Positions 17,236 through 26,453 of a DNA stretch of 36,356 bases are shown here, one piece after another (position 1 is the first letter of the stretch; each line of letters begins with the position of its first letter). Origin of the DNA: a bacterium (GTDB taxonomy: Bacteria > Zhuqueibacterota > Zhuqueibacteria > Zhuqueibacterales > Geothermadaptataceae); the NCBI GenBank assembly GCA_024275575.1, contig JAJRYV010000019.1, positions 1-36,356 on the forward strand, given 5' to 3'. Both the position numbers and the translations under genes were made by a program. The notes beneath the pieces are model-generated. The model was given only the letters and a program-made list of their open reading frames with translations. It was not told where the DNA came from and did no database searches.

Positions 17236-20200
17236 TTACTCTCTTTTTCTATCGATCAAATCATATACTACGGGAATGATCAGCAGCGTTAGAATCGTCG
17301 AGGTCACGAGACCACCAATAACAGCGATGGCCATCGGTGCGCGCAGTTTTGCCCCCTCACCAAAGCCGATTGTCAGCGGTAACAATGCGAGAATCGTCGT
17401 AGCGCTGGTCATGACGATCGGTCGCAAACGATCTCTTCCGGCCTGCATGAGCGCTTCCTTGCGCTTCATACCGTCCGCCCGTAAGCGATTGACATAGTCA
17501 ACCAGCACGATGGAATCGTTTGCAGCGATACCCGCCAGCATGATGATGCCGATATATGCCATCACACTCAACGGCTCGCCGAGGAGAAAAAAGGCATAAA
17601 GTACACCGACACCTGCCAAAGGTAACGTGAGCAAAATTGTAAACGGGTGCAAAAAACTCTCAAACAGAGAGGCCAGGGTCATATAAACCAGCAGCACGGA
17701 AAGGATAAGTGCAAAACGAAGCTGATCGAAAGATTCACGGCGAGCCTTTTCTTCTCCGGCAAAGCGCAATTCATAACCAGGTTTGAGCACGATTGACTGC
17801 ATAATTTCGTTGACTCGCGCGATCGCCTCGCTGAGGGCGATTCCTTTTTTGAGATAGGCGGTGACATAAGCCACCCGTGATTGATTATCGCGCAAAATCT
17901 CTTTCGGTCCTTCTCCTTTTTCAAAATGTACAATGTCTTTCAGCCGTAAAATCGTGCCGCCCGGTGCTTTAATCATGAGATTCTGCAGTTCGGCCAGCGT
18001 CGATTTATCGTACAATACCCGGATATCCCGCTGAATGCCGTCGTTGTAAAAAGTCGTTGCAACTTCTCCGGCAAGGCGGTTTCGCACAACCGAGGTCACC
18101 TGCTCCAGGTCGAGATTAAAACTGGCGGCCAGCAATCGATCGAGACGTAATTTGATTTCCGGCCGGCCCAGTTGGAAGCTGCTTTCGATGCTTTGCAAAA
18201 GATCGAGATCAGCAAAAGCGTTTTCGATGCGGGCACTGGTTTCGCGCAAACCATCGAGGTTTTGCCCGCGAATCTGCACCGTGATCGGCGCGCTGTCGGT
18301 GCCGATGATCTGCTGAAAACTCGTTTCACGAATATGAAAATTTATGCTGACCTCTGGTAAATCCAATCGTGGGCGTAAGCGTTCAATCACTTGCGGCGCT
18401 GTCAAAACATCGTTTTCTGCAGACAACAGCAGTGTTATCGAAGCCCGGTGTTCACCGGATTCGGCGGTTTCGGAAATGAGACTCTGTACCGTGCGCACAT
18501 TAAGCGTCGCAAAGACATGTTGCAGATTCTTTCCTAAAACCTGACGAATTCGACCTTCTGTTGCCGAAAGCACTTTTAGCGTATTTTCCAGCGAAGTGCC
18601 GGGATTTAATTCGACATCGATTTGCAGTTGATTTTCCTGGCTGCGCGGAACGAATTCCGAACCGATTTTCGGTAATAACAACAATGCCGAAAGCAATAAA
18701 AAAGCGGCGATCAGGATCACTTTTCCCCGGTTATCGAGTGCCTGCCGCAGCAATTTTTCATAGAAAGGAAAACGCAGTTCCCGCGCGGCAAATTGATGCC
18801 TCTCCTGTTTTTTAAATAAACGTGCAGCGAGAACGGGGATCAGTAAAAATGCGATGAGCAGAGAAGAGAGCAGCGAAAACGCCACCACCCAAGCCTGCTC
18901 ACGAAATAACTCCGCGGCCACGCCACGCACAAAAACGATAGGCACAAAAACGATAATCGTCGTCAAAGTGCTGGCGACGATTGCCACGGCGACCTCATTT
19001 GTGCCTTTTGTCGCTGCTTCTTTTGCAGAATCTCCGAGGGACTTGCGGCGAAAAATATTTTCTATGACGACGATGGCATTATCCACCAGCATGCCGGCGC
19101 CAAGCGCCAGACCGCCGAGGGTCATGACATTGAGTGTGAGATTTTGAAAATACATCAGGGAAAAAGTGGCCAGAATGGAAATCGGGATGGCCAGGCTGAC
19201 GATGATCGTCACCCCGACATGCCGCAGAAAGACATAGAGCACCAGAATGGCGAGAATGATACCGAGTACGGCCGTCGATTTCACTTCACCGATAGCGCTG
19301 TTGATAAACCTCGCCTGACTATTGATGAGGATGAATTCCAAGCTGGGCATTTCCCTTTGCATATCTGCCATCGTCACATCAATTGTCTGCGCAACGATAA
19401 CTGTATTGTCCTGCGCTTCCTTGAATAAATACAGGGCTACGGCTTCCCGCCCATCAAATCGCACGACATGATTGCGCTCCTGCGGAGCATAACCGATTTT
19501 CGCCACATTAGAAAGAAAAACCGGTGTTTTATCACCAGAAAATTTCCCGCCGGATTCAACGCTGACTAGCGAATCTGCCACAGCTGATCTATATCCGACG
19601 ACCGTCGTGCCTACATCCTCGATGGATGCGAATTCACCGATGCCTTTGATGAGATAGGATTTACCCTGCTGGTCGAGTTTTCCTCCCGAAGCGTTGGCAT
19701 TGGCTTCCTTTAACTTGTTGATGATCGTGCTCGGCGTCAGGCCATAGGCTTCAAGCAGGTAATCATCGAGTTTGATCTGAATTTCACGTTTGATACCACC
19801 GAATATCCGCACCTGCGCCACACCATCAAGGCGCTCGAGATTGCGTTTGATGACGTTTTCAGCGATGCGCCGCAATTCATCGAGATCGTGCTCACCCCTT
19901 GACCGCAGTGCGTAAATTACGATCGGTTGCTGCTGCGGATCATAACGGGCGATGGTGATATCCTGCACCTCCGGATCTGATTCAAGTGAGGCGACCTTTT
20001 TTTGGACATCAAGCAGGGCAAAGTCCATATCTGTCCCCCAACTGAACGTTGCCGTCACGATCAATCGTCCCAGACTGCATGTCGTTTGTACATCGACAAC
20101 CCGACTGATCGTGCCGAGCTCACCTTCGAGTTGCCGGCCAAATTTATGCTCCATCTCCAGCGGCGACTTCTCTCCTGAACGCAATTCGACGACGATGCGC

Positions 20201-20331
20201 GGATTGTAAATCGCGGGCAAAAGATCGGTTCCCAGTTTATCCAGTGAAATGAATCCCAGCAAACAGATGCCCAGCATAATCATGGCCACGGTGACAGGAT
20301 ATTTTACTGAAAAATTTGATAAATTAAACAT
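17236..20331 (-). CDS. RND efflux permease (AcrB/HAE-type)
   Basis: The 1031-residue inner-membrane pump has the usual RND length and plan: a first helix (YPVTVAMIMLGICLLGF), two periplasmic porter/docking regions and two six-helix bundles. Motifs include GMLVDNAIVVIEN in TM4 (D417, N418) and GIAANDSIVLVDYVN in TM10 (N938, D939). Compared with the AcrB proton relay (D407, D408, K940), the second Asp is Asn and the Lys position is Asn. Such pumps trade protons or other ions for export of drugs, lipids or metabolites through an adaptor and TolC channel, both encoded just upstream. I start at ATG 20331; an in-frame TTG at 20358 adds nine residues without family character. Confidence 0.93.
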   Translation of the reverse strand: MFNLSNFSVKYPVTVAMIMLGICLLGFISLDKLGTDLLPAIYNPRIVVELRSGEKSPLEMEHKFGRQLEGELGTISRVVDVQTTCSLGRLIVTATFSWGTDMDFALLDVQKKVASLESDPEVQDITIARYDPQQQPIVIYALRSRGEHDLDELRRIAENVIKRNLERLDGVAQVRIFGGIKREIQIKLDDYLLEAYGLTPSTIINKLKEANANASGGKLDQQGKSYLIKGIGEFASIEDVGTTVVGYRSAVADSLVSVESGGKFSGDKTPVFLSNVAKIGYAPQERNHVVRFDGREAVALYLFKEAQDNTVIVAQTIDVTMADMQREMPSLEFILINSQARFINSAIGEVKSTAVLGIILAILVLYVFLRHVGVTIIVSLAIPISILATFSLMYFQNLTLNVMTLGGLALGAGMLVDNAIVVIENIFRRKSLGDSAKEAATKGTNEVAVAIVASTLTTIIVFVPIVFVRGVAAELFREQAWVVAFSLLSSLLIAFLLIPVLAARLFKKQERHQFAARELRFPFYEKLLRQALDNRGKVILIAAFLLLSALLLLPKIGSEFVPRSQENQLQIDVELNPGTSLENTLKVLSATEGRIRQVLGKNLQHVFATLNVRTVQSLISETAESGEHRASITLLLSAENDVLTAPQVIERLRPRLDLPEVSINFHIRETSFQQIIGTDSAPITVQIRGQNLDGLRETSARIENAFADLDLLQSIESSFQLGRPEIKLRLDRLLAASFNLDLEQVTSVVRNRLAGEVATTFYNDGIQRDIRVLYDKSTLAELQNLMIKAPGGTILRLKDIVHFEKGEGPKEILRDNQSRVAYVTAYLKKGIALSEAIARVNEIMQSIVLKPGYELRFAGEEKARRESFDQLRFALILSVLLVYMTLASLFESFLHPFTILLTLPLAGVGVLYAFFLLGEPLSVMAYIGIIMLAGIAANDSIVLVDYVNRLRADGMKRKEALMQAGRDRLRPIVMTSATTILALLPLTIGFGEGAKLRAPMAIAVIGGLVTSTILTLLIIPVVYDLIDRKRE

Positions 20332-20442
20332 ACGGCTATCCAGATGTTGAACCCACAAAAGGGTTACTTAAAAGTGTACTTTTTTCATTAAGAAATTATT
20401 TCAAGCTCATTTCAACATCAACACCGGATGAGTCGCCGGGCT

Positions 20443-21501
20443 TTACTCAATAACCCGGACTTTCGATTTGTCGCGCAAAGTTTCGTGCCCTTTGACGACA
20501 AGCCGATCTCCTTCCGCCAGGCCCCCGGTTATCTCGATCAAATCACGTGTTTCGATGCCGGCGCTCACCATAATACGGCTGGCGGAAATGCCATTAACGA
20601 TGAAAACCAGTTGCTGGTTGTTGCGAGTTAAAACCGCATATTTCGGAACGACGAGTGCATTTTTTTTCTCTTCAGTGATGATATCGGCTTTGACAAACAT
20701 GCCCGGGCGCAGCAACAAATCGCGGTTTTCCACTTCGATGATGACTTTGAAAGTGCGCGTCTGCGGGCTGATTATCGGATCGATGGAGGCGACCCGGCCG
20801 GAAAAAATTTCATCTTCGAGCGAATAATTGCTAATTTCCACCCGACTGTCCGTCTTAATCTGTCCCTGGTCAGAATTGGGTAAATTAACTTCCAGCGTAC
20901 ATTTTGAATAGTTGCTAATCGTGCAAACTTTAAAACCCGGCTTGATTCTTGTATTAACGAAAGTCGTCCCTAAATTGGCTATAACTCCGGCACCATGCGC
21001 CCGCAATTGCAATTTTTGTTGGTTCAAAACCGCGGATTCATAATTCAGGCGAGCGTCGAAAGCAGCACGTTTTGCCAGGTTCAATTCTTTCTCGGTGACG
21101 CCCCCTTCCACGTACAACGCCTTTTGCTTTGTCCATTCGCGCTCAGCATCCTGCATCGCCATTTTTTTCGATTCCACACGAGTTAACAGCACATGTTCCG
21201 GATTTTCCAGTATTGCGATAATTTCACCGGCATGCACGGTTTCGGCATTTTTATATTTTCGCAGTATTGCCGGGCTGATGTGTAAAACTCCCTCAATTTC
21301 GGCAATCAGCGCTTGTTCGTATTTGGCTTTCAACGTACCTGTCGCCGAAATACTGCTGGCGATGGTTTGTCGTGTAACTTTCATCGTACTCACCGGAATG
21401 GTGAGATCGGCAGCAGAGCGGTTTTCATTTTCATCACATGCCCAAAAGAGTAAAAGTGAAAATATGGCGAGCCATCGCATTAACCAGGCTGAATCTTTCA
21501 T
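20443..21501 (-). CDS. RND periplasmic adaptor (membrane fusion protein, HlyD/AcrA type)
   Basis: The 352-residue protein has a hydrophobic N-terminus ending in ACDEN (Cys22), which probably makes it a lipoprotein, although the lipobox is not ideal. A lipoyl half-motif, a short helical hairpin (about 100-165), the second lipoyl half, a beta-barrel domain with DPIISPQTRTFKVIIEV, and a membrane-proximal domain ending near VKGHETLRDKSKVRVIE follow. It would bridge the inner-membrane pump and the outer-membrane channel across the periplasm. The ATG at 21501 has GGAG 5 bases upstream. It is the only adaptor gene in the cluster, so the two RND proteins may share it. Confidence 0.93.
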   Translation of the reverse strand: MKDSAWLMRWLAIFSLLLFWACDENENRSAADLTIPVSTMKVTRQTIASSISATGTLKAKYEQALIAEIEGVLHISPAILRKYKNAETVHAGEIIAILENPEHVLLTRVESKKMAMQDAEREWTKQKALYVEGGVTEKELNLAKRAAFDARLNYESAVLNQQKLQLRAHGAGVIANLGTTFVNTRIKPGFKVCTISNYSKCTLEVNLPNSDQGQIKTDSRVEISNYSLEDEIFSGRVASIDPIISPQTRTFKVIIEVENRDLLLRPGMFVKADIITEEKKNALVVPKYAVLTRNNQQLVFIVNGISASRIMVSAGIETRDLIEITGGLAEGDRLVVKGHETLRDKSKVRVIE

Positions 21502-21536
21502 CTATTCTCCAAACTATATTGAATTTAAATTGATCA

Positions 21537-23048
21537 TCACTCTTCCTGTGGCAGTTGCACTTCGATGCGTTTGTTTGCCTCGAAGTTCCACAGCGTCTTG
21601 CGGCGCAAATCAGCCAGCGCCTGCTTATAATCGATGATTGCATTGAGATAATTGGTTTTTGCTGTTGTCAGCCGCGTTTGTTCAAGCGCCAAACCCTGAC
21701 TCGAAAGATCGCCATTTTCAAATTTCAATAATGAGATGCGGTAATTTTTCCGTGCAAGCCCCTCGCTGCGCCTGGTGATCTGAACACGTTTGTCAGCAGA
21801 TTTCAAATTACGCACGGCGGCACGGATTTCTATTGTGATAGATCGAATGCGATCTGCCTGCGCCAGTTTTTTGCTCATCAGCGCCGCTTTTTGCGACTGC
21901 ACCGAATACGCATTTTTGTTCCAGTCCCACAGCGGTACTGTCAACGAAACGATCACAGAGCGGTCGTCGTTAAAATCGCGGAAAGCCTCATCGAGTTTAT
22001 TCGCGCGGTTGAGCAGACCAAAACGGGCGTAGAGCTGCCCTTTTATTTCACGTTGTGCATCGGTTTCCGTGACGCTTAATTTGCCGAGCTCGATGGCGAT
22101 CTCATCAGAGCGCAATTCGGTGCGGTAGGTGAGCGCTTTGGCAATGGCGTCTTCAAGAGAAATCTTTGCAGGCTGATATTCAAGATCGGCAACCACTCGC
22201 AGGTCTTCCGTAATCTCCAGGCCGATGAGATTTTTAAAAGAATCCTGACTTTGCTCGAGCTGGGCCTCGTCGGTTGAAAGGCTATTCCGGGCATTGGCGA
22301 GATCGATTTCCAGGCGCAAAACATCAACTTCGGCGAGCAAACCTGCCTGTTGTTTCAGACGACCGATATTGTAAGCATTCAGCGATTGTTCCACCTGCGT
22401 TTTATCGATTTCCACCTGTCGCTGCGCTTTGAACAAATTGAAAAAGCCGGTTGTGATATTATAAATCAAATCGAGTTGACTGCGGCTGTAGCTCGCGGTG
22501 CTTTCTTCGAGATTCAATTCTGCCCGTTTAACGCCAGTTTTCAAACGATTATAAGTAAATAATGACTGCTGGTACTGCAGGGTAAGATTCGGACTGTAAC
22601 TTGTCACTCCGTCGGTCCTGGACAAGGTATTCTCCAAATTTTGATCAAACCTTTCCATGCTGCCGACGAGGGAAAACGTCCCATCCAGAAGCGGAATGGG
22701 TTTATTAATATATAGATCACCTTTAAAAGTAATATTATCTTGCTGCGAAAACAGGAACCCCCCGTTGATGGGAATTTTCTGTTCGGTTCGCAAATAATTG
22801 GGCAGGCTTGAAAAAACGAGTTCACTATTGCTCTTATAACCGGCACGTGCCGATTTCAGACTCATCTGTGATTGCACGAGACCCTGTTTTAACTGTTTGA
22901 TGCGAATACTTTTTCTCAGCGAAATATCAATGCATTGCTGCAAAGTATACAAATGAGGTGATTGGGAAAAGAGGGTTTTACAAGCCATAGTGAAAAAAAA
23001 GAACAACACGACAGAACCGAGCCGAAATAGTCTTGAACCTGTTTTCAT
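21537..23048 (-). CDS. TolC-like outer-membrane efflux channel
   Basis: The 503-residue protein is an outer-membrane efflux protein. A signal peptide (about residues 1-29) is followed by YTLQQCIDISLRKS, the typical opening helix of the family, then two repeats of coiled-coil helices separated by beta-hairpins (for example NLTLQYQQSLFTYNR). The second half shows LDEAFRDFNDDRSVIVSLTVPLWDW, the matching segment of the second repeat. It would form a trimeric channel that receives substrate from the adaptor and pump. GGAAGGAGAAA directly precedes the ATG at 23048, a strong ribosome-binding site. Gaps to the neighbours are 48 and 35 bases. Confidence 0.92.
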   Translation of the reverse strand: MKTGSRLFRLGSVVLFFFFTMACKTLFSQSPHLYTLQQCIDISLRKSIRIKQLKQGLVQSQMSLKSARAGYKSNSELVFSSLPNYLRTEQKIPINGGFLFSQQDNITFKGDLYINKPIPLLDGTFSLVGSMERFDQNLENTLSRTDGVTSYSPNLTLQYQQSLFTYNRLKTGVKRAELNLEESTASYSRSQLDLIYNITTGFFNLFKAQRQVEIDKTQVEQSLNAYNIGRLKQQAGLLAEVDVLRLEIDLANARNSLSTDEAQLEQSQDSFKNLIGLEITEDLRVVADLEYQPAKISLEDAIAKALTYRTELRSDEIAIELGKLSVTETDAQREIKGQLYARFGLLNRANKLDEAFRDFNDDRSVIVSLTVPLWDWNKNAYSVQSQKAALMSKKLAQADRIRSITIEIRAAVRNLKSADKRVQITRRSEGLARKNYRISLLKFENGDLSSQGLALEQTRLTTAKTNYLNAIIDYKQALADLRRKTLWNFEANKRIEVQLPQEE

Positions 23049-23096
23049 TTTCTCCTTCCAGATTTGCCTTTATAATGAAGTCCGTTGCCCTCAGTT

Positions 23097-24317
23097 TCAA
23101 TTGACGAATTCCCAGCGGATCGCATCAGCGATGAGCCGACCGTTTCCCTCATCGATCACTTCGACGATTGCCGGTTTTCCTTTTTTAAAATAAAACTGTC
23201 CCATCGGCAACCAGTCATCGGTGGTTTCGAAGGGATGCAATTTGATCTTTTGCCGGCCATCGGCGGTGGTTATTTTCAAAATCAATTCATCGACAAAATA
23301 GCGCGGCCGCAGAAACCAGGATTTGCCGTACGGCAATCGGTAGCTCAGCGCATAAGTCCCTGATTTAGGAATATCCGCCTGCCAGCGCGCCGGATATTCA
23401 CCCGAGGCTGCACGCTTAAAATGCCAACTCAGATAATAATCACCATAAGCCAAATCGTTAATTCGCGCCTGCCAGGATTTTCCCTTCAACGCGGGGCGAA
23501 AATACCTGGCTTCATCCTGCAGCGGCGAGGAGAATTGATCGCTCTGATCGTCCAGTACGAAATTAAGCGAATCATTCAGAGAATGGGTGACGACGAAAAC
23601 AGAATCGACGGCCTGCCGACGCAGGAACCCGGCTTTGATCTGTACCGCCCGGCGAATTTTACCGCGATTGCGCGCATAATAGGGAAAAAGTTGAATCATC
23701 TCGGGTTTCGCATAAACCGGAAACTGAATTTCTTTTTCTTCAAAGCTGTCGAGAAAAACCTTTTTCCAGATATCATCCCCTTCCACATCACAGCTTAATC
23801 GCACGAATCCAGCTCCCTCTTCGCCGTTTTTAATTCTCACTTTAACCTGATAAACCGTTTTGGTGTTGCGCCTTCCTCGCGGTTTTAATTTCTGAGCCTG
23901 TGCTACGGTGATTTTATAACCCGGATAGGTCGGTTTATCAAACCAGGTCACAAAAAAATCCTTTATCTGCGAGCTTTTTTGCTCCTGCACAATTTGCAGC
24001 AAATCCTCGCGCGATACCGGTTTGTAACGAAAGCGTTCGAGCAGGTTTTTCATCCCTTTTTGCCAGGTCTGTTCACCGACAAGATTGCTCAACATCTCGA
24101 GGATTTGCGGAGATTTAAAATCGAGTGCAGCACGGTACAATCCTCCGTTACCAGAGGGTTTCAGTTCAGAAAGCGGCACATTTTCCAAAACAGTGATAAG
24201 TGAATCCAGCTTGACATTGTAGCGACGGCGAATCAGCCAACCGGAATTGAAATGACGCACCTGATCGAAACTGCTGAAACGACGCTTTTCATCGCGGGGA
24301 TAAAAAGTATCATACAC
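23097..24317 (-). CDS. C-terminal part of the ABC-2 permease/M1-like protein, separated by an in-frame stop
   Basis: This 406-codon frame starts at GTG 24317, two codons after the TAA that ends the upstream 693-residue frame, and in the same frame. The sequence continues an M1 aminopeptidase-like fold: FNSGWLIRRRYN, then a helical stretch with GLYRAALDFKSPQILEMLSNL (given in part), and beta-rich C-terminal domains with FFVTWFDKPTYPGYKI. No signal peptide or membrane helix is present, so alone it would be cytosolic, whereas the fused form would put it in the periplasm. No convincing ribosome-binding site precedes the GTG. It is best read as the second half of one 1102-residue protein broken by a nonsense codon, unless re-initiation or readthrough occurs. 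The two parts show no other damage. Confidence 0.7.
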   Translation of the reverse strand: MYDTFYPRDEKRRFSSFDQVRHFNSGWLIRRRYNVKLDSLITVLENVPLSELKPSGNGGLYRAALDFKSPQILEMLSNLVGEQTWQKGMKNLLERFRYKPVSREDLLQIVQEQKSSQIKDFFVTWFDKPTYPGYKITVAQAQKLKPRGRRNTKTVYQVKVRIKNGEEGAGFVRLSCDVEGDDIWKKVFLDSFEEKEIQFPVYAKPEMIQLFPYYARNRGKIRRAVQIKAGFLRRQAVDSVFVVTHSLNDSLNFVLDDQSDQFSSPLQDEARYFRPALKGKSWQARINDLAYGDYYLSWHFKRAASGEYPARWQADIPKSGTYALSYRLPYGKSWFLRPRYFVDELILKITTADGRQKIKLHPFETTDDWLPMGQFYFKKGKPAIVEVIDEGNGRLIADAIRWEFVN

Positions 24318-24323
24318 TCGTTT

Positions 24324-24326
24324 TTA
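24324..24326 (-). other. In-frame TAA stop splitting the permease/M1-like gene
   Basis: Reading the minus strand, the codons are GAG CGG TGC TAA AAA CGA GTG TAT GAT. The frame is open for 693 codons before and 408 codons after this TAA, and both sides read as parts of the same domain. One base change from a sense codon (for example CAA, GAA or AAA) would explain it. A sequencing error is also possible. Confidence 0.75.
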
Positions 24327-26405
24327 GCACCGCTCAAAATATTGCACTTCCAGTGCACGATGAAGTACCGGATTTTGGATATCTACCTGAAAATGCAGGT
24401 AATTTTTCAAGGGCGAATTCAGTGTTCCATCACCCTGCCAGGCTTTATAAGGAAGAAGAAAATCGAGCATGAAATCGATGAATACATCTCGTTTTATTTT
24501 CCTGATACTGTCATCGCGGCCGCGGCGTTTTGCTTTTTTCTGCCGCAGTTCAATCTCTTTTTCGATATTATGGCCGGTAATTGCTGTTTCCTCAAGCATG
24601 ATGATACCCGGCTGTAGTAATGTATTGCGTACACCCGATTCCGTCAGATAAATTTGCATCTGCGTCGGAATTTCAACAAAGGAAAGTTGTGGATAGGGGT
24701 AAGCCGTTCCGGTGACCGTTTCAAATTCATCGAGCAGGGTTTCGATGGCTTCGAAGCAGGTGTCGGCGATTTCCGAGAACGTCTCAATCGCCGGCAAATG
24801 CTGCGGATAATAATACAACGCCAGCTCCGCCTGGCGGAATTTGCGTGACAGCTTTTTATAGGGGCCGGCATTGAGAGAAAAACCCGGTACCGGCTTTTCA
24901 ACTGCGAACACATACCGGCCTTGCAGGCTATCAGAAGATATCTGCCGACCCTGTGTAATATAATGCAATTCTGCAGGTCCTTCAATTGTTATGCGTGCCG
25001 TAGCAAAATTTTTTGGCGGGCGGCGACGAAATCCATATCCGCAAGCAACGCCGGGAATGGGATACCAGCCGCTCTCCATCGGTAAAATGACAAAATCATT
25101 ATCCAGCCAGGATGATATTGAACTTCTGAGAAAAGGTCCCTCACGCTTTCTGATGAGATCATCCTGATCAGGCAGGCGATCGAGTATAAAATCATCTGCA
25201 TTGGGTTTTCCGGCATAAGTGAGGATGAGTTCGATGGAATCTGCCGGTGTCAGCGGCTGCTTCAGTCTGATATTCAAAACATTAAATTTATGCTCGAATG
25301 GAAGCGTCTCGCCCGCAATACTTTTTAGGGTGTGAATTTTCAGCGCCTGATTGAGAGAGAAAAGCAATTCCGCCAAAGGCTCGGCATTGGGATTTTTTAT
25401 GGAGAATTGCACCGTTGCCTGCAGCGGTGCCCCATCGCCGAACAGCTTTACATCAAAATCATAATGAGAAACCTTGCATGTCGCTTTGTTTACAAGAGAT
25501 TTTTGAAAGGCATAGGCGTCCTTGCGCCAGTTTTGCAATTCCTTTTCCATTTGCACGACGCGCAAAACGAGAAAAACAGCGATCAGAGAAAAGATCGTTC
25601 CGCCCAATAATACAAAATGCTGCAATTTTTTGTTTTGTACAGGCCGGGGAAAAAGAATGATCGAAAAACAGAGCAATGCCAGGGCAAATACGGTGTAAAA
25701 AAGGCGCTGATACAAGAGGTAACCCAGGTCGGCAAAACCGATTAAATCACTGGCAAAAAGCGGTGAGGTGAAACAGGCATAATCAAAAAAGCCGAGAAAT
25801 TTTCCCTGAAAATAAAAGAGAATTGCAGCGACAAAACCTATCGGCAAAATGATTGAAAGCGCCTGCAGCCTAAGAGAGCTGACAAAAAAAAAGACCAGCG
25901 CCGTCATAAACAAAATCGCCGGGATCGTCGCGATCATTATATAAATGAATGCCGGTTGCAAACCGATGCTTGCATCGGTGAAATACCACTTGAATATTCT
26001 GCCGATGCTCGCCAGCACAATGAGGGCAATATTGAGATAAATAAGCGAACTGACAACCCCCCAAAATTTACCGATAACCCAGCTTGCGGTATCCACCGGG
26101 CGGGAGTACATCACCTGATCGAGACGGGAGTGGACCTCTGTTTTGCGAAAATCGCTGGCGATAAAAATAATCAAAATGGCCTGCAGAAAACTGAAGAGAT
26201 ACATCGCTAGCAAGGCATCCGTTCCCTGCAACATAAACTCCCCGGGCGGGTTATTATCAAAAATTGTCGCGAGAGTCGTGCCCAGGATGAACAGCGCCAC
26301 GATGAACAGGCCAATGCCGCTGAGAACCCAGAATTTTGCTGTGCGAAAAATCAGCAGTCTCTCAGCACGCCCGACAGCCAATATGTGTTTAATGAAAAGA
26401 CTCAC
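24324..26405 (-). CDS. ABC-2 permease fused to inactive M1 peptidase-like domain (N-terminal part)
   Basis: The first 300 or so of 693 residues hold about seven membrane helices of an ABC-2 permease, with the cytosolic loop ASDFRKTEVHSRLDQVMYSR between helices 2 and 3. A periplasmic M1-aminopeptidase-like part follows: an N-terminal beta domain (HYDFDVKLFGDGAPLQATVQ) and the start of the catalytic-fold domain (TGTAYPYPQLSFVEIP). Such ABC-permease/M1 fusions are known in the FCB group. The place where HEXXH is expected reads RDVFIDFML, so the zinc site is missing and the domain cannot be a normal M1 peptidase. The start is GTG 26405 with AGGGA about 9 bases upstream. The next frame downstream continues it after an in-frame TAA. 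Its ATPase partner is the gene just upstream. Confidence 0.85.
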   Translation of the reverse strand: MSLFIKHILAVGRAERLLIFRTAKFWVLSGIGLFIVALFILGTTLATIFDNNPPGEFMLQGTDALLAMYLFSFLQAILIIFIASDFRKTEVHSRLDQVMYSRPVDTASWVIGKFWGVVSSLIYLNIALIVLASIGRIFKWYFTDASIGLQPAFIYIMIATIPAILFMTALVFFFVSSLRLQALSIILPIGFVAAILFYFQGKFLGFFDYACFTSPLFASDLIGFADLGYLLYQRLFYTVFALALLCFSIILFPRPVQNKKLQHFVLLGGTIFSLIAVFLVLRVVQMEKELQNWRKDAYAFQKSLVNKATCKVSHYDFDVKLFGDGAPLQATVQFSIKNPNAEPLAELLFSLNQALKIHTLKSIAGETLPFEHKFNVLNIRLKQPLTPADSIELILTYAGKPNADDFILDRLPDQDDLIRKREGPFLRSSISSWLDNDFVILPMESGWYPIPGVACGYGFRRRPPKNFATARITIEGPAELHYITQGRQISSDSLQGRYVFAVEKPVPGFSLNAGPYKKLSRKFRQAELALYYYPQHLPAIETFSEIADTCFEAIETLLDEFETVTGTAYPYPQLSFVEIPTQMQIYLTESGVRNTLLQPGIIMLEETAITGHNIEKEIELRQKKAKRRGRDDSIRKIKRDVFIDFMLDFLLPYKAWQGDGTLNSPLKNYLHFQVDIQNPVLHRALEVQYFERC

Positions 26406-26453
26406 CTCAACATATCCCTATTTTTCCTCCTCCAGACCCCATTCTTTAAATTT

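Noticed and set aside
21095-21637. Plus-strand frame of 180 codons opposite the adaptor and channel genes
   Set aside because: It is low in complexity, rich in Ser and Ala, and antisense to two well-supported genes.
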